DNA from: Thermosediminibacterales bacterium
Lineage (GTDB): Bacteria > Bacillota > Thermosediminibacteria > Koleobacterales > JARRCM01
Direction: 5' to 3'
Assembly (NCBI GenBank): GCA_029982205.1
Contig: JARRCM010000001.1
Span: 1 to 64,000 of the forward strand
DNA length: 64,000 nucleotides
The position numbers were made by a program, and so were the translations under genes. Below the pieces are notes generated by a model that saw nothing but the letters and a program-made list of their open reading frames with translations, did no database searches and had not been told where the DNA came from. This document shows, in pieces, positions 24,600 to 33,093 of the stretch. How positions within the stretch are numbered: the stretch's first letter is position 1; the number at the start of each line of letters is the position of its first letter.

Positions 24600-25802
24600 C
24601 TATGTTCTGTAGCTTCCATTTATTTTTACATAATCATAGCTCAAATCACATGTCCAGGCGGTGGCTTTTTGATTTCCTAAACCAAGGTCAATTGTGATTT
24701 TTAATTCTTTGTTTTTGAGGTACTCTGATACTTCCTCCTCTGAATAATCTGTTGGTGTTCCATTTTCTACAAGTTTAAAGTCTTTTACAAACAGATCCAG
24801 TTTTTCAGGGACAACATTCGCTCCAGAATAGCCTGCAGCACATACTATACGCCCCCAATTAGCGTCTTCTCCAAAAAATGCTGTTTTTACAAGATTTGAG
24901 TTTGCTACCGCCATAGCTACCGTTTTCGCATCTTCAAATGTTTCTGCTCCTTTTACCTCCACTTCAATAAATTTTGTTGCGCCTTCTCCATCACGCACAA
25001 TCGCTTTTGCAAGAGTAACAGTTACTTCATCCAGGGCTGACTTGAATTTTTCAAAATCTTCTCCCTCTGTTTCTATAACATTGTTGTTTGCCAATCCATT
25101 TGCCAGTACTGCCACCATATCATTGGTGCTGGTATCTCCATCAACAGTTATCATGTTAAATGATTTTTCTACTGATTCTTTTAAAGCTTTTTTTAACAGC
25201 GAAGTTGTAATCTTAACATCGGTTGTTATAAATCCCAGCATTGTTGCCATATTTGGATGTATCATTCCAGAACCTTTTGCTATTCCCCCTATAGTAATTT
25301 CGGCACCGCCAATTTCTGTCTTGACAGCAACAGTTTTCTGAAACGTATCTGTAGTCATTATGGCACATGCCGCTTCTTTTCCGCCATCAGTCTTAAGATT
25401 TTTTACTGCTTCTTTTATACCTTTTTCTATCTTATTCATAGGAAGTTGGACACCTATAACTCCTGTTGAGGCTACTAACACATCTGAAGAATTTATTCTC
25501 AGAAGTTTTGCGGTCAGTTCCGCCATTCTTTTAGCATTTGAAATCCCCTGAGTTCCTGTACATGCATTTGCATTACCGCTATTTACTACAACAGCTTGTG
25601 CTATTCCGTTTTTTAGGTTTTCTTTTGATACAACAAGAGGTGCAGCTGCAAATTTGTTCTGTGTAAACACCGCTGCAGAATTTGCAGGAGTTTCAGAAAA
25701 TATTACGGCTAGGTCCCTTTTTGATTTTTTTATTCCGCATAAAACACCTGAAGCTTTAAATCCTTTAGGTGAACAAACATCTCCATCAAATTTACTTAAC
25801 AA
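24600..25802 (-). CDS. argJ: Bifunctional glutamate N-acetyltransferase / ornithine acetyltransferase
   Basis: Product of 400 residues. The self-cleavage site is the Ala-Thr pair in GMIHPNMATML (near 185); GDTSTNDM follows near 220. The enzyme transfers acetyl from acetylornithine to glutamate, recycling the acetyl group. Start: TTG at 25802 lies 9 nt after AAGGGGG; a TTG at 25811 abuts that site and is rejected. Whether it also uses acetyl-CoA (truly bifunctional) cannot be told from sequence alone. No argA or argE is seen in the window. Confidence 0.95.
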   Translation of the reverse strand: MLSKFDGDVCSPKGFKASGVLCGIKKSKRDLAVIFSETPANSAAVFTQNKFAAAPLVVSKENLKNGIAQAVVVNSGNANACTGTQGISNAKRMAELTAKLLRINSSDVLVASTGVIGVQLPMNKIEKGIKEAVKNLKTDGGKEAACAIMTTDTFQKTVAVKTEIGGAEITIGGIAKGSGMIHPNMATMLGFITTDVKITTSLLKKALKESVEKSFNMITVDGDTSTNDMVAVLANGLANNNVIETEGEDFEKFKSALDEVTVTLAKAIVRDGEGATKFIEVEVKGAETFEDAKTVAMAVANSNLVKTAFFGEDANWGRIVCAAGYSGANVVPEKLDLFVKDFKLVENGTPTDYSEEEVSEYLKNKELKITIDLGLGNQKATAWTCDLSYDYVKINGSYRT

Positions 25803-25822
25803 AATATTCAACCCCCTTAATG

Positions 25823-26863
25823 CTATGGATATAATGGTGGTAAAGCAAGACCGGTTTTTTCATCTAATCCAAACATCAGGTTCATGTTTTGTATTGCCTG
25901 GCCTGCCGCACCCTTTATAAGATTATCAATCGCCGAAACCACAGTAACCCTTCCCGTCCTCTTATCTACCCCAACGGCAATATCACAACAATTTGAGCCT
26001 CTTACTGACTTTGTTTGGGGAAGGCTGTCTTTTAGTATCCTTACAAAAGGCTCTCTTTTATAAAAATCAATATACATATTTGTTAACTCTTCAGTGGAAA
26101 CCTGATAGTTAAGTTTAAAATATAAAGTTGAAAGTATACCTCGCGTCATGGGCACAAGGTGTGGTGTAAAACTTATAACCAGTTTTTCTTCTGCAAGCAA
26201 ACTCAACTCCTGCTCTATCTCAGGTGTGTGTCTGTGACTGCCCGCTATGCTGTAAGCCCTGAAACTCTCTGAAGTTTCAGAGAAGTGAAGGTCTAATCTT
26301 AAACTGCGCCCGGCTCCGGAAGTCCCGGACTTAGAATCTACGATAATGCTGTCAGTTTTAACAATTCCTGCTTTTAATAAAGGAGCAGCAGCCAAAATCA
26401 CACTTGTAGGATAACATCCAGGGTTTGCAACTAAACGTGCTTGTTTCACTTCTTCACGATAAAGCTCAGGCAAGCCATAAACAGCTTCTTTAATCAGGTC
26501 AGGTGATTTATGTTTGATCTTATACCATGTTTCATACTCGGTTACATCCTTTAACCTAAAATCTGCCCCCATGTCTATTACTTTTACTCCTCTGTCTAAA
26601 AATTCATGAACAATTCCCATGGAAATACCATGAGGCAATGCAGTAAACACAACATCACTGTCTTCGACAATCTTTTCAAAATTCATTTCTTCACAGGTTT
26701 TATCGATGAAATTCTTCAAGCACGGATAGACATGCCAGATTTTCTGTCCTTTATATGTTTTTGACGTTAAATGTGCTATGCTTACTTCCGGATGGCCGAT
26801 AAGTATTCTTAAAAGCTCTATTCCTACATAACCTGTGGCTCCTATAATGCTTACTCTAATCAT
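25823..26863 (-). CDS. argC: N-acetyl-gamma-glutamyl-phosphate reductase
   Basis: Product of 346 residues. NADP fold GATGYVGIELLR at residues 9-20, catalytic Cys in NPGCYPTS (near 149) and GSHRHTPEIEQEL near 208 are standard for ArgC. It reduces acetylglutamyl phosphate to the semialdehyde. First gene of the arginine operon, preceded by a sigma-A promoter overlapped by an ARG box. Confidence 0.96.
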   Translation of the reverse strand: MIRVSIIGATGYVGIELLRILIGHPEVSIAHLTSKTYKGQKIWHVYPCLKNFIDKTCEEMNFEKIVEDSDVVFTALPHGISMGIVHEFLDRGVKVIDMGADFRLKDVTEYETWYKIKHKSPDLIKEAVYGLPELYREEVKQARLVANPGCYPTSVILAAAPLLKAGIVKTDSIIVDSKSGTSGAGRSLRLDLHFSETSESFRAYSIAGSHRHTPEIEQELSLLAEEKLVISFTPHLVPMTRGILSTLYFKLNYQVSTEELTNMYIDFYKREPFVRILKDSLPQTKSVRGSNCCDIAVGVDKRTGRVTVVSAIDNLIKGAAGQAIQNMNLMFGLDEKTGLALPPLYP

Positions 26864-26915
26864 TGTTGAATCACCCTTCTATTATTTTTAAAATAATTCT
26901 TTGCCTTGTTTTATA

Positions 26916-26944
26916 ATTATACATTATTATGCATAAATATTCAA
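26916..26944 (-). promoter_or_regulatory. Sigma-A promoter of the arginine operon
   Basis: On the minus strand TTGAAT (26939-26944), 17-bp spacer, TATAAT (26916-26921). Transcription would begin near 26908, giving a leader of about 45 nt before argC. Confidence 0.85.
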
Positions 26945-26945
26945 T
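26928..26945. promoter_or_regulatory. ARG box (ArgR/AhrC operator)
   Basis: TATGCATAAATATTCAAT matches the ARG-box consensus WNTGAATWWWWATTCANW at all but one position and covers the -35 hexamer and spacer of the argC promoter, as expected for arginine repression. No argR gene is in the window. Confidence 0.8.
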
Positions 26946-26951
26946 ATATCA

Positions 26952-26984
26952 ATAAAAAAAATCAGGCTTTTTATGCCTGGAAAA
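26952..26984 (-). terminator. Terminator of the aminotransferase gene
   Basis: Minus-strand CCAGGC/GCCTG hairpin with a short loop followed by a run of eight T. It ends the racemase-aminotransferase transcript just before the argC promoter. Confidence 0.8.
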
Positions 26985-27029
26985 GATTTTCAATCATAAA
27001 CTGTCAAATGGTTGAAAGGCAACCTGTAA

Positions 27030-28193
27030 CTATATCAAACCGCTGTCCGCTATCCTATCCACTGCCTCCTGAATCTTCTCTTCCGGCTGAACAAGCGCTA
27101 TTCTAACATATCCTTCACCAAGTTCTCCGAAACTTATACCAGGAACTACCATAACCCCTGCTTTTTCCATCAAACTCATTGTAAAGTCTGTTGAAGAAGA
27201 AAATTTCTCAGGAATTGGAGCCCATACAAACATAGTCGCTTTTGGTTTGTCAATTTCCCAACCCAGTTTCTTGAGCCCGTCTACCAAAATGTCTCTTCGT
27301 CTTTGATAAGTTTCAGCATTTCTTTTTACCTGGTCCTGTGGGCCTGTCAGCGCAGCAACTGCAGCCTTCTGAAGTGGCAGAAAGAGACCGTAGTCCATGT
27401 GTGATTTTATTGTTGAAAGCTGTTTTATTACCTCACGATTACCCAGAGCAAAACCTATCCTGCATCCCGCCATGTTATAAGTTTTAGAAAGTGAATTGAA
27501 TTCTACTCCAACGTCCTTTGCTCCCGGGTAAGAAAGAAAACTTCCTGTTTTTAGCCCATCAAAAGTAAGCTCACAATATGCGTTATCATGCAACACTACA
27601 ATATCATATTTTTTTGCAAAATCAATCAGCTCTTTATAAAACTCTTCAGTAGCCATTGCAGTAACAGGATTGCCCGGATAAGACACAATCATGAGTTTTG
27701 CCTTCTTTGCAGCATTTTTGTCGATAGAATCAAAATCAACAAGAAACCCGTTTTCTTTTTTAAGGGGCATTTTAACAAGTTCAGCACCTGCTATCAAAGG
27801 CCCTACACTAAAAATAGGGTAACCAGGGTCAGGAACCAGAACTATATCTCCAGGATCAACAAGAGTTAAAGCTATATGAGCAAGGCCGTCCTGGGATCCT
27901 AACAGTGACATGACCTCATTTTGTTCATCAAGTTCAACATCAAATCTCCTTTTGTACCATTCCTTAACTGCCAGCAGGAGCTCTGGTGTATCTTTTAAGG
28001 CATAAGCATAATTACCAGTATCAGCACATGCATCCTGAAGCGCCTTTATAATATGGGGGGCAGGCGCCATATCAGGAGAACCCACACTCAAGTTTATTAT
28101 TTCTTTTCCCTTTTTCTCAAGTTCTATTTTCTTTTCTGCCAGCTGACTAAATATGGCCGAAGACAAATACTTCATCCTCTCAGCAAATCGCAT
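27030..28193 (-). CDS. Class I/II aminotransferase, LL-diaminopimelate aminotransferase-like
   Basis: Product of 387 residues of the PLP fold-type I. NLSVGSPDMAPAPHII (34-49), SYPGNPVTAMA (near 170), HDNAYCELTFDG (near 200) and the Schiff-base lysine in SLSKTYNMAGCRIGF (near 234) are visible. The sequence style resembles clostridial DapL-type enzymes, which make LL-diaminopimelate directly from tetrahydrodipicolinate. Relatives also transaminate methionine, aspartate or aromatic substrates, so the call is family level. It is not of the class III ArgD type. It sits 38 bp downstream of the racemase-like gene, probably one operon. Confidence 0.78.
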   Translation of the reverse strand: MRFAERMKYLSSAIFSQLAEKKIELEKKGKEIINLSVGSPDMAPAPHIIKALQDACADTGNYAYALKDTPELLLAVKEWYKRRFDVELDEQNEVMSLLGSQDGLAHIALTLVDPGDIVLVPDPGYPIFSVGPLIAGAELVKMPLKKENGFLVDFDSIDKNAAKKAKLMIVSYPGNPVTAMATEEFYKELIDFAKKYDIVVLHDNAYCELTFDGLKTGSFLSYPGAKDVGVEFNSLSKTYNMAGCRIGFALGNREVIKQLSTIKSHMDYGLFLPLQKAAVAALTGPQDQVKRNAETYQRRRDILVDGLKKLGWEIDKPKATMFVWAPIPEKFSSSTDFTMSLMEKAGVMVVPGISFGELGEGYVRIALVQPEEKIQEAVDRIADSGLI

Positions 28194-28231
28194 TTAATAC
28201 ACCCTTTCTCACATGTTTTCTCTTATACAAA

Positions 28232-29335
28232 TTATTCTATGTTTTTAAAGGTTTTTCCTTCATCTTCGTCGATGTATACTTTTTCCACGTATTCTGAAGT
28301 CATTAATGCCAGCATTGCGCCATAAGACATTTTAAATCCCATCTGTTTTCCCACATATACATCATCCTGAGCATCTGTCACATCTAATATCATATGATCA
28401 CTGCTGCCACCAAGTACTTTAACTCCTTCTATTTCAGGAATTAAACTTTCAATTACTACATCTTGTCTTCCTATAGCCAGTATTGCACGTTTTCTTATAC
28501 CCTTATCTTCAAACTTAGGAAGCTTTCCGAATGCATCTCTGCCTATCTCTCCCCATGGCACGGAAGGTTTTTCTTTTAGTTCCACAACTTCAGCTACCAG
28601 TCTCATTGTGTTTCGATTTAACCCTGGAATCTTCCGCTGTCCTGTAACATCTGTCCCCAGTAAAATGGCCTCACCTATTCGAAGCTGATTAATCCTTTCC
28701 GGCATTTTGCCTTCTTCCAGCAGTTTTAAACTACAGGTGCTTCCACCGGAAATTACTTTTAAATCTTTTCCGAGCATCTCTTCTACTTTAATTGCAGCTT
28801 CTACTAAAGTCTGTGTATTAGTTATGCTCGGAAGCACTCCTCCAAAACATCCCACATTGAGAGCAACCCCGTAAATCTCTATGCCTTTTAACTTACGGAT
28901 ATATTTAATCGTCTCAACCAGTTTTTCGGGCATTATGCCTTCCCGAAGGTCACCCACTTCTATAACCAATACTATTTTATGTAATTTGTTCTGCGATACA
29001 GCTTCCCGTGAAAGCGCTTCTATTACTTCAATCTCCGTGTTAAAGCTAACATCCGCCCATTTAACCACCTCTACTGCTTCACTTAACATAGGCAACCTAA
29101 TTAATGTCATCTCACCACGTATATTCGCTTCTCTAAGTTTTCGAATGTTTTCAACTCTTGAATCTCCAAACCTTGTTATACCAGCTTCTTCAAGTGTTTT
29201 AGCAATTTGGTGTTTTGCACAAAATCCTTTTGTTACTGCCATGAGTTCAATTCCATTTTTTTGACACATTTTTTTTAAGTAACAAGCATTTTGCTTAATT
29301 TTTGTTAGGTTTACCTCAATTCTGGGACACTTCAA
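28232..29335 (-). CDS. Alanine/ornithine racemase-family PLP protein
   Basis: Product of 367 residues with the N-terminal alanine-racemase barrel: PRIEVNLTKIKQN at the start and the PLP lysine in MAVTKGF (near 35). The C-terminal part (GEAILLGTDVTGQRKIPGL onward) follows the ornithine racemase (Orr) pattern of amino-acid-fermenting clostridia rather than that of Alr. Start TTG at 29335, 7 nt behind GGAGG. Nearby arginine/ornithine and aminotransferase genes make an ornithine or lysine/diaminopimelate substrate plausible. Region 29336-29438 upstream is AT-rich, with no clear promoter boxes. Confidence 0.75.
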   Translation of the reverse strand: MKCPRIEVNLTKIKQNACYLKKMCQKNGIELMAVTKGFCAKHQIAKTLEEAGITRFGDSRVENIRKLREANIRGEMTLIRLPMLSEAVEVVKWADVSFNTEIEVIEALSREAVSQNKLHKIVLVIEVGDLREGIMPEKLVETIKYIRKLKGIEIYGVALNVGCFGGVLPSITNTQTLVEAAIKVEEMLGKDLKVISGGSTCSLKLLEEGKMPERINQLRIGEAILLGTDVTGQRKIPGLNRNTMRLVAEVVELKEKPSVPWGEIGRDAFGKLPKFEDKGIRKRAILAIGRQDVVIESLIPEIEGVKVLGGSSDHMILDVTDAQDDVYVGKQMGFKMSYGAMLALMTSEYVEKVYIDEDEGKTFKNIE

Positions 29336-29438
29336 AATAAAACCTCCGTATTTGAATATTTTAAGTAGTGATCTTTGTAATTTAAATTCTACACTTTATT
29401 AAAAAACCCTTTAAATTAACTGTTCAATCTATACATTA

Positions 29439-30155
29439 CTATTCTCCGGCTAAAAACCTAAGAATTCCAACATATATAGCCCAGGCTATTTTTTCTTGAT
29501 ATTTCGGGTCTCTAAGAAGGGCTTCTTCTCGTTTGTTCGTTATAAAACCTGCTTCAACTATTACTGCAGGAATTCCATTTGCTTGAGCGGTTTCAAGCAC
29601 ATAAAACCTCTCGGCTTTTTTTGCCCTGCGGTGGTTGTTTTTATCAAGAACCCTCACCAACTCTTCTTGAATAAGCTCTGCCAATTTTTTGCTTTCAACG
29701 GAATCTCTATGATAAAAGGTCTGAGCACCAAACCACCGCGAAGAAGGATGCCCATTTAAGTGCAAACTTATAAACAGGTCAGCACCTGACTTCAGTGCAA
29801 AATTCATCCTGTTTTTTAAATCCTCTCTTTTTTTCATGCTCAGTGAAGGTGTATTTTCATTATAAAGCCCTATGTCTTTCGTTCTTGTCATTAATGCTAT
29901 GCCTCCACCTTCCTGTATAAACATCTTAAGTTTTTTAGCTATCTCAAGATTTATGTCTTTTTCATAAGTTGACGAAGGCCCTATGGCACCAGGGTCTACT
30001 CCTCCATGACCCGGGTCTATGACTATAATTTTATTCAGGTGAGGCTGACTCATTGTCATTATACTGCTGTTTAAAAAACTTATTATCCTGATAATCGCAA
30101 ATGCGAGAACAATCACTATAGCTAAATATCCGATCAATACCTTTTTCTTTATCAA
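29439..30155 (-). CDS. cwlD: N-acetylmuramoyl-L-alanine amidase, CwlD type
   Basis: Product of 238 residues with one N-terminal membrane segment (about 5-28) and an Amidase_3 domain: VIDPGHGGVDPGA carries the first zinc His, SLHLNGHPSS the second, and VIVEAGFITNKREE the catalytic Glu. The size and single anchor match CwlD, which removes stem peptides so that muramic-delta-lactam can form in spore cortex. It is acid- or envelope-facing, outside the membrane. Start: TTG at 30155, 9 nt behind GAGGGGG, is preferred; ATG at 30164 and TTG at 30173 are too close to or inside that site. Supports an endospore-forming host, although not proof. Confidence 0.85.
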   Translation of the reverse strand: MIKKKVLIGYLAIVIVLAFAIIRIISFLNSSIMTMSQPHLNKIIVIDPGHGGVDPGAIGPSSTYEKDINLEIAKKLKMFIQEGGGIALMTRTKDIGLYNENTPSLSMKKREDLKNRMNFALKSGADLFISLHLNGHPSSRWFGAQTFYHRDSVESKKLAELIQEELVRVLDKNNHRRAKKAERFYVLETAQANGIPAVIVEAGFITNKREEALLRDPKYQEKIAWAIYVGILRFLAGE

Positions 30156-30238
30156 ATTTTCCATCCCCCTCAAAATGTTTCTTATTTAAAATTATTTTTA
30201 CTGTTTTTCTTATATAACCAAAAAAGCAAAAGGGGGAA

Positions 30239-30271
30239 AAGAAAAAAACCGGATTTCAATTCCGGTTTTAT
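30239..30271 (-). terminator. Terminator of trxB
   Basis: AAAACCGGA/TCCGGTTTT stem with 7-nt loop and a T-rich tract on the minus strand. The trxB stop codon falls within the upstream arm. Confidence 0.85.
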
Positions 30272-31194
30272 ACATTCTTTAATTCTTCAACATACTTTGA
30301 GGCCGATACAGCTGCTACAGCACCATCAGAAACCGCTGTAATTACCTGTCGTAATGGTTTTTTGCGTATGTCACCAACTGCATAAACACCTCTTATGTTT
30401 GTCCTCATTTCCTCATCTGTAATAACATAGCCTGCTTCATCTGTATTTATTATTTTTTTTATGGCATCAGAAGTTGGAGTATATCCAATAGCCATAAAAA
30501 CGCCGTCTACTTCAACCGTTTTTTCCTGCTTTGTTTTTACATTTTCCATTACTACTCTTTCAACTTTATTTGAACCTTCAATACGTTTTACCACAGAATT
30601 CCATATGATTTCTATCTTTTTATTACTAAATGCCCTTTCCTGTAATATCTTTGTTGCTCTTAGCTGATCTCTTCTGTGAACAACAAATACTTTTTCTGCA
30701 AATTTAGTTAAAAAAAGCGCTTCCTCAACAGCTGTATCACCACCACCAACTACCATTACTTTTTTACCGTTATAGAAAAAACCATCACAAGTGGCACAAT
30801 ATGATACACCTGCTCCTCTAAACTCATCTTCCCCCTTAACACCCAGTTTTTTAGGCTCTGCGCCCATTGCTAAAATAACGGCAGAAGCCTGGTATGTTCC
30901 TTTGGATGTTTCTACCAATTTAAGTTTGTCAGATATGCTCAGATTTTTAAATTCTTCTGTTCTAATGTCAATATTAAACTTTTTGGCCTGTTTTTCCATT
31001 AACTCACATAACTCAGGACCACCTACACTTTCCGGAAACCCAGGGTAATTCTCAATTTCAGATGTTGTAGCTGCCTGACCACCGATCAAACCTTTTTCTA
31101 TCAATAATGTCTTCATTTTAGCCCTCGCCGAATAGATTCCTGCAGCAAGCCCTGCAGGCCCCCCACCGACAATTATCACATCATAATATTCCAT
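30268..31194 (-). CDS. trxB: Thioredoxin-disulfide reductase
   Basis: Product of 308 residues. FAD-binding GGGPAGLAAGIYSARA (about 10-25), the redox pair CATC (YCATCDGFFY, near 135), NAD(P)-binding VVGGGDTAVEEALFL and the C-terminal FAD motif YAVGDIRKKPLRQ are visible. It reduces thioredoxin for cytoplasmic disulfide balance. Start: ATG at 31194, 9 nt behind AAGGGGTG; an in-frame GTG at 31206 is part of that site. A strong promoter and a palindrome resembling CsoR/CstR operators precede it, hinting at control by copper or persulfide stress. Confidence 0.94.
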   Translation of the reverse strand: MEYYDVIIVGGGPAGLAAGIYSARAKMKTLLIEKGLIGGQAATTSEIENYPGFPESVGGPELCELMEKQAKKFNIDIRTEEFKNLSISDKLKLVETSKGTYQASAVILAMGAEPKKLGVKGEDEFRGAGVSYCATCDGFFYNGKKVMVVGGGDTAVEEALFLTKFAEKVFVVHRRDQLRATKILQERAFSNKKIEIIWNSVVKRIEGSNKVERVVMENVKTKQEKTVEVDGVFMAIGYTPTSDAIKKIINTDEAGYVITDEEMRTNIRGVYAVGDIRKKPLRQVITAVSDGAVAAVSASKYVEELKNV

Positions 31195-31290
31195 AATAAT
31201 AAACACCCCTTTTTAAATTTACTCTTAAAATAATATTTTACAATATTATTGTTTTTTAATTCATAGACACCAGCAATCGACTATGACCCT

Positions 31291-31305
31291 TACCCCTGGG
31301 GGGTA
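31291..31305. promoter_or_regulatory. CsoR/CstR-like palindromic operator in trxB leader
   Basis: TACCCC-TGG-GGGGTA, a perfect 6-bp-arm palindrome with the GC-rich core and TA flanks typical of DUF156 repressor sites (CsoR for copper, CstR for persulfide). It begins about 12 bp below the -10 box, where a bound repressor would block transcription. Confidence 0.55.
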
Positions 31306-31316
31306 TTTATATTGAT

Positions 31317-31345
31317 ATTTTATTCTATATTTTTCTAAATGTCAA
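31317..31345 (-). promoter_or_regulatory. Sigma-A promoter of trxB
   Basis: Minus-strand TTGACA (31340-31345), 17-bp spacer, TAAAAT (31317-31322). Start of transcription is expected near 31310, giving a leader of about 115 nt. Confidence 0.85.
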
Positions 31346-31359
31346 CACCTTTTTAAAAC

Positions 31360-31386
31360 AAAAAGAAGGAACTCCGTCCTTCTTTC
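31360..31386 (-). terminator. Terminator after rpsI
   Basis: AAAGAAGGA/TCCTTCTTT stem with 6-nt loop and T-run on the minus strand, 14 nt past rpsI. It closes the long ribosomal transcript. Confidence 0.88.
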
Positions 31387-31399
31387 ATGCAAAAACATA

Positions 31400-31792
31400 T
31401 TATCTTTTTGAAAACTGAGGAGCACGGCGAGCTTTTTTAAGCCCGTATTTTCGCCTTTCTTTCATTCTCGGGTCCCGTGTCAAATATCCCGCTTTTTTTA
31501 GAACAGGTCGATAGCTTTTATCGGCTTCCAAGAGCGCCCTGGCAATACCATGTCTAACCGCTCCAGCCTGACCGGTAAAACCGCCTCCTTTTACTTTTGC
31601 AATCACATCATATTTTCCCAGTGTATCTGTTGCTTCTAGAGGCTGTCTAACAATTACTTTTAAGGTTTCCATACCGAAATAGTCATCTAATGGTCTATCA
31701 TTTATTAAAATTTTCCCCTGGCCAGGTATTAACCTTACCCGCGCAACTGCATTTTTTCTTCTGCCTGTACCATAATACTGAACCAGTGCCAC
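31400..31792 (-). CDS. rpsI: 30S ribosomal protein S9
   Basis: Product of 130 residues, exactly the usual length. [17 protein letters not shown] near the start and the terminal [12 protein letters not shown], whose basic tail reaches toward P-site tRNA, are diagnostic of uS9. Start is GTG at 31792, 7 nt behind AAGGAGG; the in-frame TTG at 31816 would put this site inside the gene. It follows rplM in the common rplM-rpsI pair. Confidence 0.97.
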   Translation of the reverse strand: MALVQYYGTGRRKNAVARVRLIPGQGKILINDRPLDDYFGMETLKVIVRQPLEATDTLGKYDVIAKVKGGGFTGQAGAVRHGIARALLEADKSYRPVLKKAGYLTRDPRMKERRKYGLKKARRAPQFSKR

Positions 31793-31822
31793 CTTTTTAC
31801 CTCCTTCCTTATTCAAAAGCTT

Positions 31823-32254
31823 CTATTCTTTCTCCCAAAGCTCAGGTTTTTGAGCTTGATGGGGATGATTTTCATCTCTATACACCCTTAGCTTCTTAAG
31901 CATTTTTCGGCCGAGTGAATTTTGAGGAAGCATCCGCTTAACAGCCATAAACACAGCTTTTTCAGGGTTTTCCTTTAATAATTTTTCATAAGGTGTGGCC
32001 TTTAAACCTCCGGGATATAAAGAATGGTGATAAAAGATTTTCTGTTTAAGCTTTTTCCCTGTCAAAACCACCTTGCCAGCATTAATGATTATAACATGGT
32101 CACCGGTATCCACATGTGGAGTAAAGATGGGTTTATGTTTGCCTCTCAGAATCCTCGCAGCTTCTGTAGCTAACCTTCCTAAAGGTTTTCCTTCAGCATT
32201 AAGTATATACCATTTTCTATCAATCTCTTCCTTTTTTGCCATAAACGTTTTCAT
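31823..32254 (-). CDS. rplM: 50S ribosomal protein L13
   Basis: Product of 143 residues. [29 protein letters not shown] and [22 protein letters not shown] are typical of uL13, an early-assembling protein of the large subunit. Two adjacent ATG codons follow AAAGGAGG; the second (32254) has the better spacing and gives the usual MKT N-terminus. The gene pairs with rpsI. Confidence 0.97.
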   Translation of the reverse strand: MKTFMAKKEEIDRKWYILNAEGKPLGRLATEAARILRGKHKPIFTPHVDTGDHVIIINAGKVVLTGKKLKQKIFYHHSLYPGGLKATPYEKLLKENPEKAVFMAVKRMLPQNSLGRKMLKKLRVYRDENHPHQAQKPELWEKE

Positions 32255-32324
32255 CATTGTCCCTCCTTTTCAACCAGGTTAATTTTAATACATCCTTGTC
32301 AGGGTGTCAAGAAATACAGTATAG

Positions 32325-33071
32325 CTAATATATAACCTTTTCAAGACACAAGCCTTGAGGTGGTAAAGTTTTTCCTGCAAGCAACCGGTTTTTTGATTCT
32401 AATATATCAACTATTCTTTCTGGAGGCAGTTTACCTTCTCCAACATCTACAAGACTTCCTGCAATTATTCTTACCATGTTATATAAAAAACCTGTTCCCT
32501 CGATCCATATTTCTATAATTTTTCCGTTTTTTATTATATCAAGCTTTGTAATGGTGCGCACAGAAGTTTTTGTGGAGCTACCTGATGCCCTGAATGCTGA
32601 AAAATCGTGAGTTCCCACAAGATGTTTGGCTGCCTCTTTCATGCTTTGGATATCTAAAGGTTTAGATATATGATACACATAATTTCTCATCAAAGCTGAA
32701 GGTGTTCTGGAATTTAATATTCTGTAACAGTATGTTTTACCTTTACAGCTGTATCGGGCATGAAAATTATTGTCTTCAACAGATACATCTTTAACTACAA
32801 TGTCAGGCGGCAAAATGCTGTTTAAAGCAAGGTGAAACCTTTCAACAGGTATCTTGTTATCTTCTATTTTAAAATTTACCGTCTGCTGTCTTGCATGAAC
32901 ACCCGCATCGGTTCTCCCGGCTGCTATAACTTTCAAGTGTTGACCTGTCAACGTTTCTAACGCAGATTCTAAAACCTCTTGAATTGTCAGGGCATTTTTT
33001 TGTCTCTGCCAACCGTGATAATTGGTGCCATCATATTCTAAAACAAGTTTGATATTCTGCACCTTTTTCAC
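32325..33071 (-). CDS. truA: tRNA pseudouridine(38-40) synthase
   Basis: Product of 248 residues. The catalytic Asp lies in AAGRTDAGVHARQQ (near 52-54), and LVLEYDGTNYHGWQRQ at the N-terminus is characteristic. TruA modifies the anticodon arm of many tRNAs as a dimer. Start GTG at 33071, 8 nt behind AGAGG; a GTG at 33080 overlaps the ribosome site. It lies 22 bp downstream of ecfT, as in many Firmicutes. Confidence 0.95.
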   Translation of the reverse strand: MKKVQNIKLVLEYDGTNYHGWQRQKNALTIQEVLESALETLTGQHLKVIAAGRTDAGVHARQQTVNFKIEDNKIPVERFHLALNSILPPDIVVKDVSVEDNNFHARYSCKGKTYCYRILNSRTPSALMRNYVYHISKPLDIQSMKEAAKHLVGTHDFSAFRASGSSTKTSVRTITKLDIIKNGKIIEIWIEGTGFLYNMVRIIAGSLVDVGEGKLPPERIVDILESKNRLLAGKTLPPQGLCLEKVIY

Positions 33072-33093
33072 CCGGTTCACCTCTAAGATCTTG

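Noticed and set aside
31207..31260. Riboswitch or T-box upstream of trxB or the arginine genes
   Set aside because: No T-box motif or other known conserved riboswitch core was recognisable; only promoter, palindrome and terminators were seen.
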